Origin: Theocolax elegans
Lineage: Eukaryota > Arthropoda > Insecta > Hymenoptera > Cerocephalidae
Assembly (NCBI GenBank): GCA_026168455.1
Contig: JANSJX010000010.1
Span: 531,001 to 595,000, forward strand
Direction of reading: 5' to 3'
DNA: 64,000 bases
Shown: one piece after another, positions 1 to 9,457 of the stretch
Numbering within the stretch: position 1 is the stretch's first letter
How the letters are laid out: each line of letters opens with the position of its first letter
Program-made: the position numbers and the translations under genes
The notes under the pieces: model-generated
The model's database searches: none
What the model saw: only the letters and a program-made list of their open reading frames with translations
Told to the model about the DNA's origin: nothing

Positions 1-234
1 GCAAGCAGACGCAGACGTTGGGTAGTGAGTCCGAGCACCGTACCCCCCGCAGGGGTACTGGCTTCTTCGGCTGGGTCACCGGTATCGGCCGACCATTCTA
101 GTAACGAGGCGGACATTCTTAGGGAATGTCGCCTGTTGCTGGAGGCCGCCGCCAACCTCCCAGCCGATGTGGCACGAGACATTGGGCAAGAGGTGGTCCG
201 GATCCTAAGGGATCGCATCCCTTCCCGACGTTAA
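1..234 (+). CDS. C-terminal end of an LTR-retrotransposon ORF (partial)
   Basis: An open frame enters from the left edge without a stop and ends at TAA 232-234, so its start lies outside the window. The visible 77 codons are Arg-rich at first, then Ala/Ser/Pro-rich, and finish in a helical stretch (ILRECRLLLEAAANLP) and IPSRR. I recognise no domain. A purine/G tract follows about 75 bp downstream, and then a sequence with LTR-type ends, so the last part of a pol or accessory ORF of the element that owns this LTR is the best reading. Function is inferred only from position. Confidence 0.4.
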   Translation, partial: ASRRRRWVVSPSTVPPAGVLASSAGSPVSADHSSNEADILRECRLLLEAAANLPADVARDIGQEVVRILRDRIPSRR

Positions 235-309
235 GAAGAGGAGTTCGCGCGAGCCGTGTGTAATTTCCGAGTCCTTCCGACTAAACCTTCCCAAGGGAAG
301 GTAGAGTCT

Positions 310-326
310 AGGGGGGGGGGGGGGAC
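310..326 (+). other. Polypurine tract of the LTR element
   Basis: A run of about 14 G preceded by AGTCTA and followed by ACTT lies just before TGTGACGTG. Plus-strand priming tracts of LTR retrotransposons sit exactly here. Homopolymer length may be unreliable in the assembly. Confidence 0.45.
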
Positions 327-328
327 TT

Positions 329-485
329 TGTGACGTGCCGTCACGGAAATTACATGCGGCGAATTAAATATTTAAATTCGCCGCAATGTAAGTAGTTAGA
401 GCCTTTAATATAGCAAGGCCAACCAACTACCTTTGTTTACATAAGGTTCTGTTCGCGCGCGAGACGGTATGTGTGTGTGTGTGTG
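329..485 (+). repeat. LTR, 5' portion (split by the R1 element)
   Basis: Starts TGTGACGTG. The matching end CACGTCACA is at 5773-5781, giving a perfect 9-bp terminal inverted repeat typical of LTRs. It contains a small palindrome-rich stretch (GGCGAATT ... AATTCGCC) and ends in a (TG)n tract at 470-485 where the R1-clade element is inserted. No second LTR copy is in the window, so the call rests on the termini and the purine tract. Confidence 0.5.
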
Positions 486-3263
486 ATTACCTCTCCCGAC
501 TCCTTTTCCCACGCTACATCGGCAGTGTATGATAATCCGTCGAACGGGACGGGTTATCTTGTATTGTCGACGTGTACTACTCGTGTGTGCCGAGAGTGCA
601 CCCCACCCCCTCTGCATAAGGCTCTGTGAACGGTTGTTCCGGAGCAGAGTCAAGTGCAGGGATCCGGGTGGACGCCCGTGTCGTTTTGTGTGTGTTTCGA
701 GTGTGTGACCCGAGATTGTCGTTATGGATTCAGCTGAGATGGTTCTGTACGCATGTGTGGTTTTCATTAATGCGTACCTTTGAGACATTATGAGTTTCTT
801 TTTCTGGACGTTGTTCGTAAGCCCGAACCATCCTGCTGCTGCATATGTGATTATTGGTATGTATACCCCCTTATATATTATTTCCAGAGACCGATAGCCT
901 AAGCCCCATTCTTCCCTAGCTAGGAATGCCAGCCTTTCAAAGATACCTCTGGTTTTCTTTGAGATCTCCATAACGTGTGTTTGTACACTAAGGCCTTTGC
1001 CAAAAGATACGCCCAGATATTTAAACGGTTCTTGCTTTTTGATTCTTTGCCCGTTTATTCTTATTAGCGGATAACATTTCTGATGAAATGTTCCCTTTGC
1101 GAGTAGCATCGCACATTTTTCTGGAGCATGTTTCATTTTGACTTGTTTGCTCCATCCTTCTATTATGTTTATGGCCTCCTGTCCTTTTTGTTCTAATTCT
1201 CTACGGGAGTCTCCTTCTATTATTATGGCCTGGTCATCAGCGTAGGCTATCGTCTCATATCCTTCTCTATCTAACTTGTGAAGTACTTCGTCAAATACGA
1301 CGTTCCATAGTATTGGCCCCAATAGTGAACCTTGTGGACAACCCTTCGTCACATTCTTGCTTGCAAAATTACCACCCTCCATTATTATTACTTTCCTATT
1401 ACAGAGGTAATCCCTAATTATTTCGTACAGTCTCCAGGGGCAGTTCATGCCTTTCAAGTTTTTTAGTACTCCTGGCCACCATACGTTATCAAATGCTCCC
1501 TTTATGTCTAGGAACATTATAAGAACGTATCTTTTGCTTGAGTTCTGTACCCTGTTCTTTAGGTACACTATCGCATCCTCGGTAGATCTACCTTTCCTGA
1601 ATCCATATTGTTTATTAGACAGACGTGGTTCCACTATTCTTTCAAGTTTCTTGATTATCAGACCTTCCAAGATTTTACCCAAGATTGGTAGTAGGCATAT
1701 TGGTCTATAGGAGCTGATGAGACCAGGGTCTTTATCTCTTCCCTTTTTTATTGTTATTACTTTGCCTGTCTTCCAAGTGTTTGGGAATATACCAAATTTT
1801 AGGCAGTTATTGTAAAGCCTTAACAGACATTCGCCAACTACAGTAAGTGCAGCTTTTATTATCTTCAGATCGAAACAGTCAATACCTGGTGCTTTTCCTG
1901 GTTTCATTTTCTTGATAACCTGCACCATTTCAATTTTGGAAAATGGTTCGATTTCGCTGTATTCGTCCGTGTATCTTTGATTGTCTTGCCTTACTTTCTT
2001 TTGTTCCATAGTTTCAGTATCCGGGTTATCGTCCGGAAAAAGTTGGCGAAGTATCTCATTTGCGGTCTCTTGCCAGGTCATCGTGTATCCATCGTCTGTC
2101 TTTACATTGCTTGCGATTTCTTTGACTCTAGCCTTTTTGGCAGCCAGTTTATACGGTAAGCTCCATGGATTGTCATTACCTTGTGTAGTCACAAACTCTT
2201 CCCACTTTTGGGTTTTTGTTGTGTCAACTAGTCTGGTGTACTGTCTCCTGGCCATTTTATACTCTCTCTTTTTGCGCTCTTTCGTTTCGGGGTCTCTTTC
2301 TTTCTGTACTACCCTTCGTAATTTATTTGTATGTTTCTTGGCCTGTGTTAGCTCATCGTTCCACCATGGGACTTTTCTACTCGTTTTATTTTTTGTGGGA
2401 ATAGCTTTGTTGCATGCTATCTTAATCCCATTTATTATGTCTCTAATGCCAGCGATTGTCGAGTTTGTGTCATGACAGGATGGTTGGATGTTACAGTTTT
2501 CTCTCAGTGCTTTAATGAACAGTTCCCAATTTGCTTTACTTGTTGTGTAACTCTTTATGGTTTCGTTTAGCCTGTACCTTATTGTTTGAGCTTGTTCTAC
2601 AATTTCGAATGTTATGGCTCTATGATCGCTAGAAGTCCAACTTTTCTGGACTTTCCAGTTTATTATTCTATTGATCATATTAGGCGAGGCTAAAGTTACA
2701 TCAACATACCCTTCTCCTACTTCGTTTGCAACCGTTGCAATGCTGTTTGGATCATTAATAACACTGAGATTGTTTTGTGTGATGAACTCCTCTAATTTTT
2801 CACCCTTTGGATCTGTCTCTATTGGGCCCCACAGCGGAGATCTTGCATTTGAGTCTATACCAATTATAAAGCACTGTCCTTGTAACGCCGTTATAATTTT
2901 TTGCAGCGTTCTAAGATGCATTTCTATGTCATCCTTTAATTGAAAGTATCCGCTTATTAGGTATACTTTATATGGCATAGCGATCTCTGTAACGGCAAAG
3001 TGCGTGTAGCACAGATTTGTTATTTGCATCGCCGTGATATTCGGGTCTGGTATAGCTATGGCAACCCATGGGTTTTCTTTTGAGGAGACTATCCTAGTTC
3101 CCATACCATATCCTGTCACTTTGTCATTTCGTGTATAAGGCTCTTGCAGCATAATAGCGTTTATCCCATTTTCATACGCTTTTTGCCTTATTTCGGGTAC
3201 TACCCGCTGAGCTCGTCTGGCATTTATTTGCATTACATATATTCGAGTATCTTTACTCCCCAT
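405..3263 (-). CDS. R1-clade ORF2: endonuclease/reverse transcriptase, C-terminally aberrant
   Basis: A 952-codon frame from ATG 3263. The N-terminal EEP endonuclease shows QINARRAQ (about 12-20), LQEPY (Glu 41), GIDSNARSPLWG (Asp 137, Asn 139) and SSDHRAI (about 212-218). The reverse transcriptase follows, with FLDIKGAFDN (Asp 586), GCPQGSLLGP (about 641-650) and YADD (674-677). It nicks target DNA and primes reverse transcription from it. After ISAESITTISG (about residue 844) the sequence no longer resembles the family: the usual C-terminal zinc-knuckle region is absent, and low-complexity residues are read from the 3' UTR. The last 26 or so residues (HTHTHIP onward) come from the GT tract and the flanking LTR. 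An internal deletion or frameshift near 710-740 is the likely cause. Catalytic motifs are intact, but the protein is probably not fully functional. Confidence 0.85.
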   Translation of the reverse strand: MGSKDTRIYVMQINARRAQRVVPEIRQKAYENGINAIMLQEPYTRNDKVTGYGMGTRIVSSKENPWVAIAIPDPNITAMQITNLCYTHFAVTEIAMPYKVYLISGYFQLKDDIEMHLRTLQKIITALQGQCFIIGIDSNARSPLWGPIETDPKGEKLEEFITQNNLSVINDPNSIATVANEVGEGYVDVTLASPNMINRIINWKVQKSWTSSDHRAITFEIVEQAQTIRYRLNETIKSYTTSKANWELFIKALRENCNIQPSCHDTNSTIAGIRDIINGIKIACNKAIPTKNKTSRKVPWWNDELTQAKKHTNKLRRVVQKERDPETKERKKREYKMARRQYTRLVDTTKTQKWEEFVTTQGNDNPWSLPYKLAAKKARVKEIASNVKTDDGYTMTWQETANEILRQLFPDDNPDTETMEQKKVRQDNQRYTDEYSEIEPFSKIEMVQVIKKMKPGKAPGIDCFDLKIIKAALTVVGECLLRLYNNCLKFGIFPNTWKTGKVITIKKGRDKDPGLISSYRPICLLPILGKILEGLIIKKLERIVEPRLSNKQYGFRKGRSTEDAIVYLKNRVQNSSKRYVLIMFLDIKGAFDNVWWPGVLKNLKGMNCPWRLYEIIRDYLCNRKVIIMEGGNFASKNVTKGCPQGSLLGPILWNVVFDEVLHKLDREGYETIAYADDQAIIIEGDSRRELEQKGQEAINIIEGWSKQVKMKHAPEKCAMLLAKGTFHQKCYPLIRINGQRIKKQEPFKYLGVSFGKGLSVQTHVMEISKKTRGIFERLAFLAREEWGLGYRSLEIIYKGVYIPIITYAAAGWFGLTNNVQKKKLIMSQRYALMKTTHAYRTISAESITTISGHTLETHTKRHGRPPGSLHLTLLRNNRSQSLMQRGWGALSAHTSSTRRQYKITRPVRRIIIHCRCSVGKGVGRGNHTHTHIPSRARTEPYVNKGSWLALLY

Positions 3264-5143
3264 AATCTGTATTATTTACGAGTCTTTCCAATGCCTTAGT
3301 GTAACATGGGCATTACGTGTCTAACACATTGTGGTCTCCTTTCTTCTTGGCCTTTATACAGTTTACACATTTTTTGGACGTGTCTTTCTTAGGACATTTG
3401 TCATAGCTGTGTCCTTTCTCGGCACAGTGAGAGCAGTAAACCTCATTATGACAGACTTTGCTTATGTGTCCATATCCTTGACACTTAAAGCACCTGGAGA
3501 CTAATACGAAATCCTGAATTTTACACGATTGATAATCTATGAAGATTCTCCTTCTTTCTAACAACCTACTTCTAATTTTTGGGGACACTTCGATCACCCA
3601 GTTCGTCTTATTCCCTTCCTTTTTGCCCGTTTTAAACTTTAGAGTAAGCTCCTCTTTTACCTCTTCTGCGGAACAGATGTTTTGTTCCACTATAATTTCT
3701 TTTATTTCTTGTTCTGTAATGTTTTTCGGGAGGTCGTATATTATTAACCTCGGTCTTTGTTTTTCAGGTTTTGTCATTTCAAATGTCTGTCGTAGTGTTG
3801 CTTTGTTTAGAACCTTTTGGAGAGATTCCTCGTTCTCGGTCTCGATTATTAAGCCTTTGTTTATAGTACGTAGGCTTCTGATTTGAGCTTTTTCAGCCCT
3901 AGGTCTGAATTCTTTGGTGAATTTTTCTTTTATCTGTTCCTCGCTTTTAAAAGTGTCCGCATTTTTCGGTCTAATTATAAGCTTATAGCTCTTAGTGCTT
4001 TTGATATTTACAGCTTTCGTAGTTTCCTTTGGGGCTACCAATTTCTTAGCAATTGTTGCATAAGATTCTGTCTTGGTCTCCTTTACTGGGGCCTTTTGTG
4101 TGAGGGTTTTGAGCTGTCCTTCCAGGTATGCTGTCTTAGCTATTAACGTAGACATTATACCATATATATTATCTAGTGCCATGTGCGCACTTTCGCTATC
4201 TTTTTTGATCAAAAATCTTTTGACCGTGCGGATTTGTTCGAGGACATATAGCGGTGTCTCGAGAACATTGCCTGGTTTATCGTTATTGTCTCTTCCTTGT
4301 TCATCCTTGGAGCTCGAGGAAGAACCTGAGGAACTCTCCTTTGTGTTATTTTCTTTCTTTCCGGGCCTATGTCTTTTTTTTCTTTTGGCTCCTCGTCCGA
4401 GGAGGACGACAGGCCGCGCTTACCCTTACTTTTCCTTATATGACCTTTCCTTCCTGTTGTTGCGGTGGGGTTGGGATCCCCGTTTTCGTCTACTCTGTGC
4501 ACCTTTACCGTTTTGTTTATTTGACTCATTGTCATAAGTTTTATATTAGTGTTTTCTTTGTGCATCCTCTTAATTGCACGACGCTAAAAACTCTAGCAAG
4601 TTATTCGATGATCACCTACTCGCTGTTGTTGTGTGACGGGTTTGACCGTGACCCTTAGGTGTATCGTGGCCTCGTCAAATACAATTTAAACCTCCGAGTG
4701 CCGCTCCCGTCCAGGTGCCGCCTGGAGCACTCTCGGCAAGTTTAATTTTTTCACACGCTGCTACAGGGCAGCCCGACTAGCTGGCGAGGAAAGCCCAGGC
4801 CCTGGTACTATCGTGCGGTCCGGGCGTGCACGATCGACGATCCGAAGCGTCGACCTCCCGGTTTATATGATGTACCCTCTTTACATCCAGGTATTCATAG
4901 TACTTCCCATCGTGCTTTCGGTTTTCACTGCCTCCCTTGCTTGGCGCACTGCCTTCTCGTGTCGCAGATACGTGTACCCTGAGTTTGCGTCTTAACACTG
5001 ACCGGCCATCTCTTCAACCGGCCAAAGCCCATTGCTGCGGTTTAGCCTACCGAGACGCTAAAGCAAAGTTACTTACTTAGCCATCGGCGTTTCCCCCTCT
5101 GGCGGCGTGGACGCACGCAGTTGGATTTCCAGAGGTGTTTCGA
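486..5143 (-). mobile_element. R1-clade non-LTR retrotransposon, degenerate
   Basis: About 4.66 kb on the minus strand, with ORF1 (gag-like, CCHC knuckles) followed by ORF2 (apurinic-type endonuclease plus reverse transcriptase). ORF2's ATG at 3263 overlaps the ORF1 terminal stop at 3255-3253, a typical R1-clade arrangement. Both ends abut GT/AC dinucleotide tracts (470-485 and 5144-5155), so the boundaries are set there. Some R1-clade families, such as Waldo and Mino, are known to target AC-type microsatellites. It is inactive: ORF1 carries a frameshift and an early stop, and the ORF2 C-terminus is lost. A 5' UTR of about 575 bp (4566-5143) precedes ORF1. Confidence 0.8.
3253..4565 (-). pseudogene. 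R1-clade ORF1 (gag-like), broken by a frameshift and a nonsense codon
   Basis: ORF1 starts at ATG 4565. The first 118 codons (basic, Ser/Glu-rich, lacking clear motifs) close at 4209-4211. The gag frame resumes in another phase around 4212 and continues through a coiled-coil-like stretch and an RRM-like basic region. It then shows two clear CCHC knuckles (CFKCQGYGHISKVC, CSHCAEKGHSYDKC) and the start of a third (CVNC). A TAA at 3315-3313 stops it there, yet the same frame stays open beyond to a TAA at 3255-3253 and still reads family-like residues (CPCYTKALERL). So there are two lesions: a frameshift near 4210-4225 and one nonsense codon, which a single C-to-T change in a Gln codon could explain. 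The protein would bind element RNA and form particles. Confidence 0.75.
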
Positions 5144-5781
5144 GTGTGTGTGTGTAATAAGGACGGGGTCGTGCGCGAGTGACACCGCGAATCGCGAACC
5201 ACTCGCCGCGGCAAGGGCCGCCTTCACCACCTCAACCACCGGTCGTCTCCTTGTCTAGGAGATCGACCAGTCGCCGAGGATCGGCTTGGCCATCTCCGAG
5301 GAGCGTCACCGGTAAGTGTATTAAATATTATCGTGACCTCCCCCCCCCCCGTGTGTGTGTGTGCATTGGGAGTACGTTTGGGAACACCGGTACCCAAACA
5401 ACGGAAATCCGAAAGTTGTCTGCCGCAGGCGAGGATCTCGATCCGGCAGACTCTTCGGTAAATCCGCCGCGAAACGAAACGCTGTCGCGGCACAAGATTT
5501 GTTTCCTTTTGTAAATAAATAATTTTTTTTTATAATTAATTATCATTTATTTAATTCTTCCCTCCCCGCTCCCGACCGACGTACTCAAGATTTAAGTATA
5601 ATTCGCGAAGCAAGGAGGGTTGCCCGAACCCTCTATACCGTACGTCCCAGCGAATTCGTGTTCCTGGCGACAAACCCGCAGTTCGCGTTTAATTAAATTT
5701 ATTGTGTGCGCGGTATTGGGCAATGCGTGCCCCGGTAATAACTAAAAATTCTGTTATCGGGATCGCGAATACCACGTCACA
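5144..5781 (+). repeat. LTR, 3' portion (continues from 485)
   Basis: Begins in the right-hand GT tract and ends CACGTCACA at 5773-5781, the inverse of the left end. With 329-485 this makes an LTR of about 795 bp when the R1 insertion is ignored. It contains a C10 run (5341-5350) followed by (GT)n, AATAAAT at about 5513-5519 usable as a polyadenylation signal, and a good splice-donor-like CGGTAAGTG at 5310-5318. Open frames here are short and show no domain. Confidence 0.45.
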
Positions 5782-5783
5782 AA

Positions 5784-5807
5784 GTATACAATATGTGTAT
5801 TGTATAC
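5784..5807. repeat. Perfect 10-bp-arm palindrome
   Basis: GTATACAATA and TATTGTATAC are separated by TGTG, immediately outside the LTR end. The flank to 5890 is AT-rich with repeated TTTATAAAG motifs. No function can be assigned. Confidence 0.6.
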
Positions 5808-5895
5808 ATTTTATACAAACTTTATAGGACCATTTCTTTATAAAGCACACTTTGTAAAGTTTTTATAAAGCCTGTACAATTTTTTTTTACTTGGG

Positions 5896-6623
5896 TATGA
5901 CTGCATCAGCTGATTTGTCAGAATTCCGAATTTTTCCGCGGATTATACGCCTTACACAAACTGATATCATGAATAAGGACAAATTGTATAATACTCATAC
6001 ATTCAGCACAGGAAATAGTGAGAATTTGAATTTTCCGGATATTAATGTAGAAAATACGGCACTATGACTGCATCAGCTGATTTGGTCAGAATTCCGAATT
6101 TTTCCGTGGACTATACACCTTACACAAACTGATATCATGAATAATGACAAATTGTACAATACTCTTATATTTAGCACAGGAAATAGTGCGAATTGAATTT
6201 TCCTGATATTAATGTCGTAAAAACGGGACTATGACTACATCAGCTGATTTGGTCAGAATTCCGAATTTTTCCGCGGACTATACACCTTACACAAACTGAT
6301 ATCATGAATAATGACAAATTGTATAATACTCATACAGTTAGCAGAGGAAATAGAGAGAATTTGAATTTTCCTGATTTTAATGTCGAAAAAACGGGACTAT
6401 CACGACATCAGCTGATTTGGTCAGAATTCCGAATTTTTCCGCGGACTATACACCTTACACAAACTGATATCATGAATAATGACAAAATGTACAATACTCA
6501 TACATTTAGCAGAGGAAATAGTGAGGATTTGAATTTTCCGGATATTAATGTAGAAAAACGGAACTGTGAATACATCAGCTGATTTGGTCAGAAATCCGAA
6601 TTTTTCCGCGGATTATGCACTGT
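5896..6623 (+). repeat. 167-bp tandem repeat, about 4.3 copies
   Basis: The landmark CATCAG(C) recurs at 5904, 6071, 6238, 6406 and 6573, giving spacings of 167, 167, 168 and 167. Each unit contains CAGAATTCCGAATTTTTCCG, ACACAAACTGATATCATGAA and GAATTTTCC. Copies differ by scattered substitutions. Short open frames inside are repeat shadows. The unit is close to one nucleosome length, as in many satellites. Confidence 0.92.
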
Positions 6624-6637
6624 TACGGATGAAAAAA

Positions 6638-6716
6638 GTGGCAGACGCGTGGTTTCGAACACACGTCCTTCGGCTTGCAAGTCGGCTACGCTATCCTCTC
6701 GACCACGAGCCGCCAC
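6638..6716 (-). tRNA. tRNA-like sequence, probable pseudogene or SINE head
   Basis: On the minus strand a D-arm/A-box-like GTGGTCGAGAGGATAGCG and a B-box-like GTGTTCGAAACC are correctly spaced. GTGGCGG near the 5' end can pair with GTCTGCCAC at the 3' end, and a T6 Pol III terminator follows at once (6637-6632). The anticodon stem does not pair properly and the T-stem has an extra base, so I would not assign an amino acid. A covariance-model scan would decide between a tRNA and a relic. Confidence 0.3.
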
Positions 6717-6767
6717 CGTTTGCTCCGCTTCTTATCGTCGTCATATGTCGCGCGTCTCCCGTGACAT

Positions 6768-7061
6768 TGTTACGTGGAATCGGTGATACCTAGGTCCAAG
6801 GAAAGGACTATGAGACTCGGTAATAAAGACTCTTAAAAGACGATTAAAGACAATAAATTTATTCGTACTTTAGACCGACAGGGCTTCGCCCTTCGGCAAA
6901 CAATGGAGGAAAAGATCTCTCTACTGCGGCATTTGCAGTGTCTTATATACTAGTCCATGATGATGAGTCAGTGATCTGGCTCATCAATAGATGAAAGATA
7001 AGTAGCATCTAATAAACAGATAGCCTAGCTAAGTCGTAGACATCCGCATATGTCCGTGACA
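6768..7061 (-). repeat. LTR-like sequence (294 bp), probably BEL/Pao-type 3' LTR
   Basis: Read on the minus strand it runs from TGTCACGG to CCACGTAACA. It has a TATA box (GTATATAAGACACTGC, about 6940-6955), an AATAAA signal (about 6850-6865) and, just before its start, a purine/GC-rich stretch (7062-7095) where a polypurine tract would be. Its promoter, poly(A) signal and TGT...ACA ends fit a short LTR. The adjoining interior at 7100 and beyond is AT-rich and has no recognisable pol. It lies about 50 bp upstream of the tRNA-like sequence. Confidence 0.45.
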
Positions 7062-7965
7062 CGTCCCGGGCCGCGAAGGTCATCGCCCTCGATGGCCAAA
7101 AAGAAAATGAGATTTGATGATGGAAAGCAATCTGCGCTTTGCTATTATTATTTTATTTATTTTAAAACAATATATCATAAAATTTAATGTTTAATAATTG
7201 TATATCTCATGTTCTTCTTTTACATTTAGCGTTCTAAATGTATAAAAGTATTCTTATTTTACATTATTTCTTTGGTAATTTGTAATATTTTAATAATTTA
7301 TAATGTTAGTGTGGCAGTTTGAATATTTATAAAAACTTTCAATGGCGGATAGTTGTTTTTTTTGTGTTATTGTTGCTTTTTCAATATATCTAATGATTAC
7401 TAAACTAAGTGTACTTGTTATAATTATGTTAGTATGTGTGCGCGAATAAGTGTGTATGCATGGTTCGCAAATATGTCAAGTGATGGCTACGAGCGGATGC
7501 GATTTCAAGATTTTGAAATAATGATGATAGGAAGTTTTGGCGATGTTTTATTTACTGGTTATATGTTTCGTCTTCTGGCGGTACTTGTCGATCATCATTT
7601 AGAGAAGGTGGAGTCTTCTTGCTATATCCTAAGTTGGAGTGTAATTTTTTTTTAAATTCATTACTGCAAAAAGCTGGAACATAAAACTTATTTGAATTAG
7701 ATAAGGGGAAGGCTCTAGAGGAGTTAGGCTTCTCGATGGCGTACACTGTTGGTGTCAATGTTTTAAAACTGGAGATCGAATGTTAGGATCGATGGATCCT
7801 CGACGTTGGAGATATTTTGCACATACGATATGGGTGAATAACGGCTAAGATAATGGTTGGTGACCAACGTAGGATGCAGATGGGGAAGCAGTTACTCTTT
7901 GATTTTGAAAGAGTGAGGATCGATTTGAGCAGTGAGTTCAGAACATCGTGAGAAGAAATAAAAGG
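7062..7965. other. AT-rich stretch, no supported gene
   Basis: Mostly AT-rich low-complexity DNA. A 73-codon frame at 7434-7655 (+) has no recognisable domain and may be a decayed exon. I see no RNA gene or repeat array here. Confidence 0.5.
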
Positions 7966-8348
7966 ATGTGGAGGCAGAGATTTCTCAGGCGCTCGCGTTA
8001 TGTACGCGTTAATGTAAGTACTCTTCTCTTTTTTATTCTTGTAAAGAAAACAAAAAAAAATTTCGAATTAACCTAGATTTTAACTTATATTGATGTTCCA
8101 ATTGATATTTTCAGTTTGGCTACTGGGCATGCGTGAGAGTGATGCGAATAATCGATCGAGAAGATAATAATGAATTTTGGCTGAACGGTGATGAGTCGTC
8201 TCCAGAGGATGCCTGGGGAATTCGGCGGCTAACGTTCCACGGTGTAGTGGAATATGATGATAGTGGGGTTCGGATCATGATAGAGATAACTCTAATGTCG
8301 TGTGGAATTTATGTTGGGGGGAATAAAGTTGGTCAATATTATTTTTAA
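7966..8348 (+). CDS. Small two-exon gene candidate (about 93 aa), unknown
   Basis: Exon 1 would be ATG 7966 to 8013, followed by a strong donor (AATGTAAGTACT). The acceptor TATTTTCAG lies at 8106-8114, and exon 2 runs 8115-8348 to TAA. Exon 1 ends in phase 0 and exon 2 opens in the same frame. The 101-bp intron has normal insect size. The predicted protein begins with a basic MWRQRFLRRSRYV segment and continues with acidic and hydrophobic stretches. No family is recognised. Frame, splice sites and start agree, but the coding evidence is only moderate. Confidence 0.35.
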
Positions 8349-9457
8349 GAGAATAAGTGATAAGTGACGGAGAAAAGAAGAAAAAAGCGAATGGTTCAAT
8401 TTTTTGTATTTTGTGAAAAATAAATCTGTGATAATTTTAATTGTTTAGTGTATAAATAAAATATTCCTCCATAACATGTAAAAATGCTTTTTCAGGTAGA
8501 TTTTTTTTTTTATTTAAAAGATTGTATTTTATGTTCGTTAATTTTATAAGTAAAGTGATGAATTTAATTTATTGCAATGTGTAATTAGTTACTTCTAATA
8601 GTAAATTCTATTTTTTCTGACGTGTAATTTATTAATTTTTTTATACGATATGGTATTTTTAATTTGTGATAATTTGATCAATTTTATATGATCAAATATT
8701 TTAAGCTAAATATTTAAGTAGTCAAAGTGTTTAAATAATGCAAGTAAAAGCGCACGCGATGAATTCAAACTCATTAGCGGCGTAGAAGCTGAAATCGAGA
8801 GAGGGAGTATGAAGGATGGTGCGAAAGGTAAGTCGAGAGATGTCTTACGACAATGCGTGCGATATCTTTGTCGCTCGGAGCTCTCTCTCTTCGAGCTGCG
8901 GAGCCGACGGATAGCTGCTGGAGCTCGGAGAAGCTTATCGCTTCTTCCTCTTTCTTTAACACTACGTTTGAGCGTATTTATGAATAGAAAAAATTATGAT
9001 CTAATTGTACTCTTAGGTGCGAGTTTCTGATGTGATTTTTATTTAGGTAAATGTCTTAACTTTTAAGTGATTAAATACAATTTAACTTGGCAAATATCTG
9101 CTGATTAAAATGTGAATTTCTTTTTTCCTTTTTTTTTTAGACTTTTTATTCTTTATATAAAGCAAATAATTCTCACGTGTTAAGGTTAAAGAAAAGCGTA
9201 CATTATTTTGTTTTGAAATGCATGATTATCTCTGTCCCTTTGACAAACCAACTTCTATTTTCTCGTATAAGAATAACTAACGCTACATATTTTTAATTTG
9301 TCTGAATGTTCATGTAAAAAGAGTTAATAAATGGCAAAATTACATGGTTAGATCCTACTAACAATGCTGACAATTATTGCGTATACATTTATATATATAT
9401 ATATATGTACTTGTCCTTTTTTCTCTTTTATTTTTAAACTATTTACGATTATCCATA
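8349..9457. other. AT-rich intergenic DNA, no supported gene
   Basis: AT-rich with T and A runs and a short (AT)n at about 9390-9405. The open frames at 8774-9030 overlap on both strands and show no domain. Confidence 0.5.

Noticed and set aside
3311..3315. TAATG as a stop-restart signal between R1 ORF1 and ORF2
   Set aside because: The ATG in it is out of phase with ORF2, and the ORF1 frame continues with family-like residues after the TAA, so the stop is better read as a nonsense mutation.
1447..4658. Several plus-strand frames of 60-164 codons
   Set aside because: Antisense shadows of the R1-clade ORF1 and ORF2.
4777..5546. Short frames on both strands in the R1 5' UTR and the LTR
   Set aside because: No domain; they overlap each other and lie in GC-rich noncoding element sequence.
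5160..5781. Host promoter and first exon ending at CGGTAAGTG (5310-5318)
   Set aside because: The segment lies between the GT tract and an LTR end matching the left terminus; no coding exon supports a host gene.
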